A stretch of DNA of 7,765 bases, taken from contig DAIDJA010000075.1 in the NCBI GenBank assembly GCA_027451605.1, positions 1 through 7,765 of the forward strand. The letters are read 5' to 3'. A model generated the notes under the pieces. The model made no database searches and was not told the DNA's origin. It saw only the letters and a list, made by a program, of their open reading frames with translations. Shown here in pieces: positions 5,587 through 7,765 of this stretch. The stretch's first letter is position 1. Each line of letters starts with the position of its first letter. The translations under genes and the position numbers were made by a program. Origin of the DNA: Acidimicrobiales bacterium (GTDB lineage Bacteria; Actinomycetota; Acidimicrobiia; Acidimicrobiales; JABEUL01).

Positions 5587-7765
5587 TTATAAAATTTTCG
5601 TAGGCTCATCTGCAATTTCTATATCAACCGAAATTGCCCGGTCAGCCGGCACGGGTTGCCAACCGAATGGCAGGTATCGCAAATGCCCGTATTTCCCTAC
5701 CATATGCAGCCATTTAACCATACCCGGTTCCACTTCATTTGAACCTTTCCACTCTGAAAACATATGAGGTTCAAATCCATTGTAGATTATCAATTGACCC
5801 GGTCGAACTCGGGGCGCAACCCTAACCATTGACTTAAAGGATCCGTAGTCATTAAATACTTTGGCTATCACACCGTCGGTCAACCCCTTCTTTTCTGCGT
5901 CCATAGATGAAACTACCACCACTGGCTGACCCCGGTGAGTAGACAGCACACTCTTATTACCCATTGATACCGCATGCACCGTCCATCTCGAATGGCCGCT
6001 TGTCAACACAAAAGGAAAGTCACCGCCCAAATGAGGATTTTCCTTGTGGATCGGCAGCATCTCATTGCCCTCTATAAACCATGGGTGATCAATATAAAAC
6101 TGAGCACGTTTTGTAAGGGTAGGAAACGGTAACTTCTTTTCTACGTGCCATCCGAATGCGGTCATGACTTTATCTTTTTTTACGTCGGCTGCAACTGAAA
6201 GCCCGGGAGCAAACATACCCAAACCGGTAAATCTTATTGACCCTACTTCCCTTAAAGATTCGATAGATGATCCCAGCGGCATCGTTCCGGCGTCAGCTGA
6301 ATCACGCACCCACTCGTCGATAATGGCTTCTTCTTTTTCAAAAGCTCCGTCCATAGTGAATGCCTCATAAAGTTTGTCGAGCTTCCTAACCTGACGCTTA
6401 CCGTCTAAATATTCACTGAGTCCCCGTTTTTCTGCGACTTCCGTCACTTTTTTACAAAGCAAAGAGAAAATCTCCCATTCGGTTTTTGCCTCCCCCATTG
6501 GGGGGACGGCCTGATCGGAAAAGCTAAGTCTTAATGTGTGGGTTATGGGATACTGAACATTAACTCTTTCGTACTGCATTGCCGCAGGTAGAATGATATC
6601 GCTCATTAATGCGGTGGCCGACATCCTGAAATCGACCGTAACAACCTTATTTAAGGTCGGCCACAGCGAATTAACCATGCGCTCTTTTCCGCCTCTGGCC
6701 CTTCGGATTGGATTCGTCCCCACCAAAAACATCATCTTGGGCGGATTTGACGCGCCGGGTTTTGCCACCCCGCCCCACCATCCCCGACGCATGGCGTCAT
6801 CGAAATAGTTGGTAAATTTTTTATTCATGGAACTATCAGACCATTCCGACTTATTCCAAATATCCCTATACCCGACATGATGATAGTTGAAGAAAAAAGG
6901 AGGCGCAGATGTTCCTGAAGCTACCGACAAACTTAACATTTGGTTTCCCAGCATCTCATCGGTGGCTTCGGGATCCTTTTGTCTCATCTGTTCGGTCGCC
7001 ATGTCTATACCGTCCAAAAGCCGAGCAGTCTCTTCGACTCCCGCTTTACGCTTCATGGAAAATAGCATATATCCGTCGAGACCGGCCAGCGCCAAACCCT
7101 GAATACCGGTTCCGGGTGACCCCCAATTTCCCGATAGGGCCAAACACAGACACATTGCACGCTCCATCAAATCGCCGTGATAATACTTGGCGGCATTAAA
7201 ACCCTCAAGTATCTTTGTTCTGTTTTTTGCAATGAGATTGGCAAGTTCTCTTATGACCTGCGGAGATACTTCACAGATCTTAGAAGCTTTTTCGGGAACA
7301 TAATCAGCTAAGAATTTTTTCAATACCGAAAATACCGGAGTAACTACAACTGACTTGCCGTCGGCAAGAGTAATCTCGGTTTCGCCTTCCAGCTTAGGTG
7401 CGATTGAGTTTAGCTCGAGTGTTTTCCTGGGAGCTTCAACAAGATTGTCGTCTTTATCCAAGAAATAAAAGGCTTCCTCCAAACCTCCCTTTTTAATGTC
7501 GCGGTCCCTCAAAAATCGTTGGTTATCAAGCCTTAATAAAAGTGGCAGATCAGTCTGTTCTCTTATAAAATCGGCATCATAAATATTTTCTTCGATCATA
7601 ACCTGACAAACCGAAAGGGCCAAAGCGGCGTCCGTTCCGGGCCTGATCGGTATATAAAAATCCGAGTTAACCGCTGAGGCACTGTAATCCGGAGCGATTG
7701 TGACGACTTTGGCTCCACGATATCTCGCTTCGGTAATGAAATGGTGATAGGGAATCGAAGTGTAG
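5587..7765 (-). CDS. Molybdopterin oxidoreductase, DMSO reductase superfamily, type II-like catalytic subunit (N-terminal part outside window)
   Basis: The frame is open to the right edge and gives 725 C-terminal residues; a TTG at 7623 is internal, not the start. The visible start YTSIPYHHFITEARYRGAKV is followed by a cofactor-binding landmark, PGTDAALAL (42-50). Then come the SGNWGSPGTG loop (211-220), GTNPIRRARGGKE (349-361) and DFRMSATALMSDIILPA (378-394). The C-terminal cofactor domain opens with LTSGHSRWTVHA (587-598), then HRGQPVVVV and NDYGSF (638-643). These fit the alpha subunits of nitrate, selenate, chlorate, dimethylsulfide and ethylbenzene enzymes, which exchange electrons with a ferredoxin-like beta subunit. 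The N-terminal Fe-S cysteines, any Tat signal and the molybdenum ligand are not visible, so the substrate cannot be told. The next gene, 17 bases downstream, encodes a nitroreductase-like protein, not a beta subunit. Confidence 0.93.
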   Translation of the reverse strand, partial: YTSIPYHHFITEARYRGAKVVTIAPDYSASAVNSDFYIPIRPGTDAALALSVCQVMIEENIYDADFIREQTDLPLLLRLDNQRFLRDRDIKKGGLEEAFYFLDKDDNLVEAPRKTLELNSIAPKLEGETEITLADGKSVVVTPVFSVLKKFLADYVPEKASKICEVSPQVIRELANLIAKNRTKILEGFNAAKYYHGDLMERAMCLCLALSGNWGSPGTGIQGLALAGLDGYMLFSMKRKAGVEETARLLDGIDMATEQMRQKDPEATDEMLGNQMLSLSVASGTSAPPFFFNYHHVGYRDIWNKSEWSDSSMNKKFTNYFDDAMRRGWWGGVAKPGASNPPKMMFLVGTNPIRRARGGKERMVNSLWPTLNKVVTVDFRMSATALMSDIILPAAMQYERVNVQYPITHTLRLSFSDQAVPPMGEAKTEWEIFSLLCKKVTEVAEKRGLSEYLDGKRQVRKLDKLYEAFTMDGAFEKEEAIIDEWVRDSADAGTMPLGSSIESLREVGSIRFTGLGMFAPGLSVAADVKKDKVMTAFGWHVEKKLPFPTLTKRAQFYIDHPWFIEGNEMLPIHKENPHLGGDFPFVLTSGHSRWTVHAVSMGNKSVLSTHRGQPVVVVSSMDAEKKGLTDGVIAKVFNDYGSFKSMVRVAPRVRPGQLIIYNGFEPHMFSEWKGSNEVEPGMVKWLHMVGKYGHLRYLPFGWQPVPADRAISVDIEIADEPTKIL

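Noticed and set aside
7621..7623. TTG as the start codon of the molybdoenzyme (678-residue version).
   Set aside because: The same frame stays open to the right edge and the residues before it (PGTDAA and the upstream ITEARYRGAKV stretch) are conserved family sequence, so the TTG is internal.

Overview
The window is bacterial and carries six genes, all read on the minus strand, so the biological order runs from the right edge to the left. Two genes have strong AGGAGG-type ribosome binding sites. The gene content (a molybdenum oxidoreductase and an oxygen-sensitive radical SAM maturase) suggests an organism with anaerobic or microaerobic respiration. I cannot assign a phylum from the sequence alone. 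Composition is moderately AT-rich, and no tRNA, rRNA, CRISPR array or intact mobile element is visible.

Right half (about 4127-7765): the C-terminal 725 residues of a DMSO-reductase-superfamily molybdopterin oxidoreductase. Its best resemblance is to the type II branch (nitrate, selenate, chlorate and dimethylsulfide/ethylbenzene enzymes). It runs off the right edge, so the Fe-S and first cofactor-binding parts are not visible. Seventeen bases downstream lies a 480-residue protein with recognisable SagB-type nitroreductase (FMN-fold) landmarks. Family alpha subunits are usually followed by a ferredoxin-like beta subunit, so this neighbour is unusual.

Middle (about 1514-3804): after a 322-base gap that may hold a promoter comes a tight three-gene operon. 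Its first two genes encode tandem paralogous four-helix membrane proteins resembling the CopD family, joined by an ATGA overlap. The third, placed 9 bases later behind a strong Shine-Dalgarno sequence, encodes an acyl-CoA-synthetase-like (ANL superfamily) protein. That protein lacks the ATP-binding P-loop signature and stops exactly where the C-terminal ANL subdomain should begin, so it looks like a pseudoenzyme or a truncated enzyme.

Left part (1-1513): a 237-base non-coding stretch contains three head-to-tail copies of an 18-base repeat. It lies just upstream of a nearly complete radical SAM/SPASM protein of the anaerobic sulfatase-maturase type, with all eleven cluster cysteines in place. 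No sulfatase is visible.

Working model (inference): the molybdoenzyme and the nitroreductase-like flavoprotein form one redox pair, and the two membrane proteins could be a quinone- or heme-linked anchor. The role of the ANL-like protein, and whether the radical SAM gene belongs to the same system, are open. The unusual combination of a molybdoenzyme, a SagB-like flavoprotein, paired CopD-like proteins and a degenerate ANL protein is the main point of interest.
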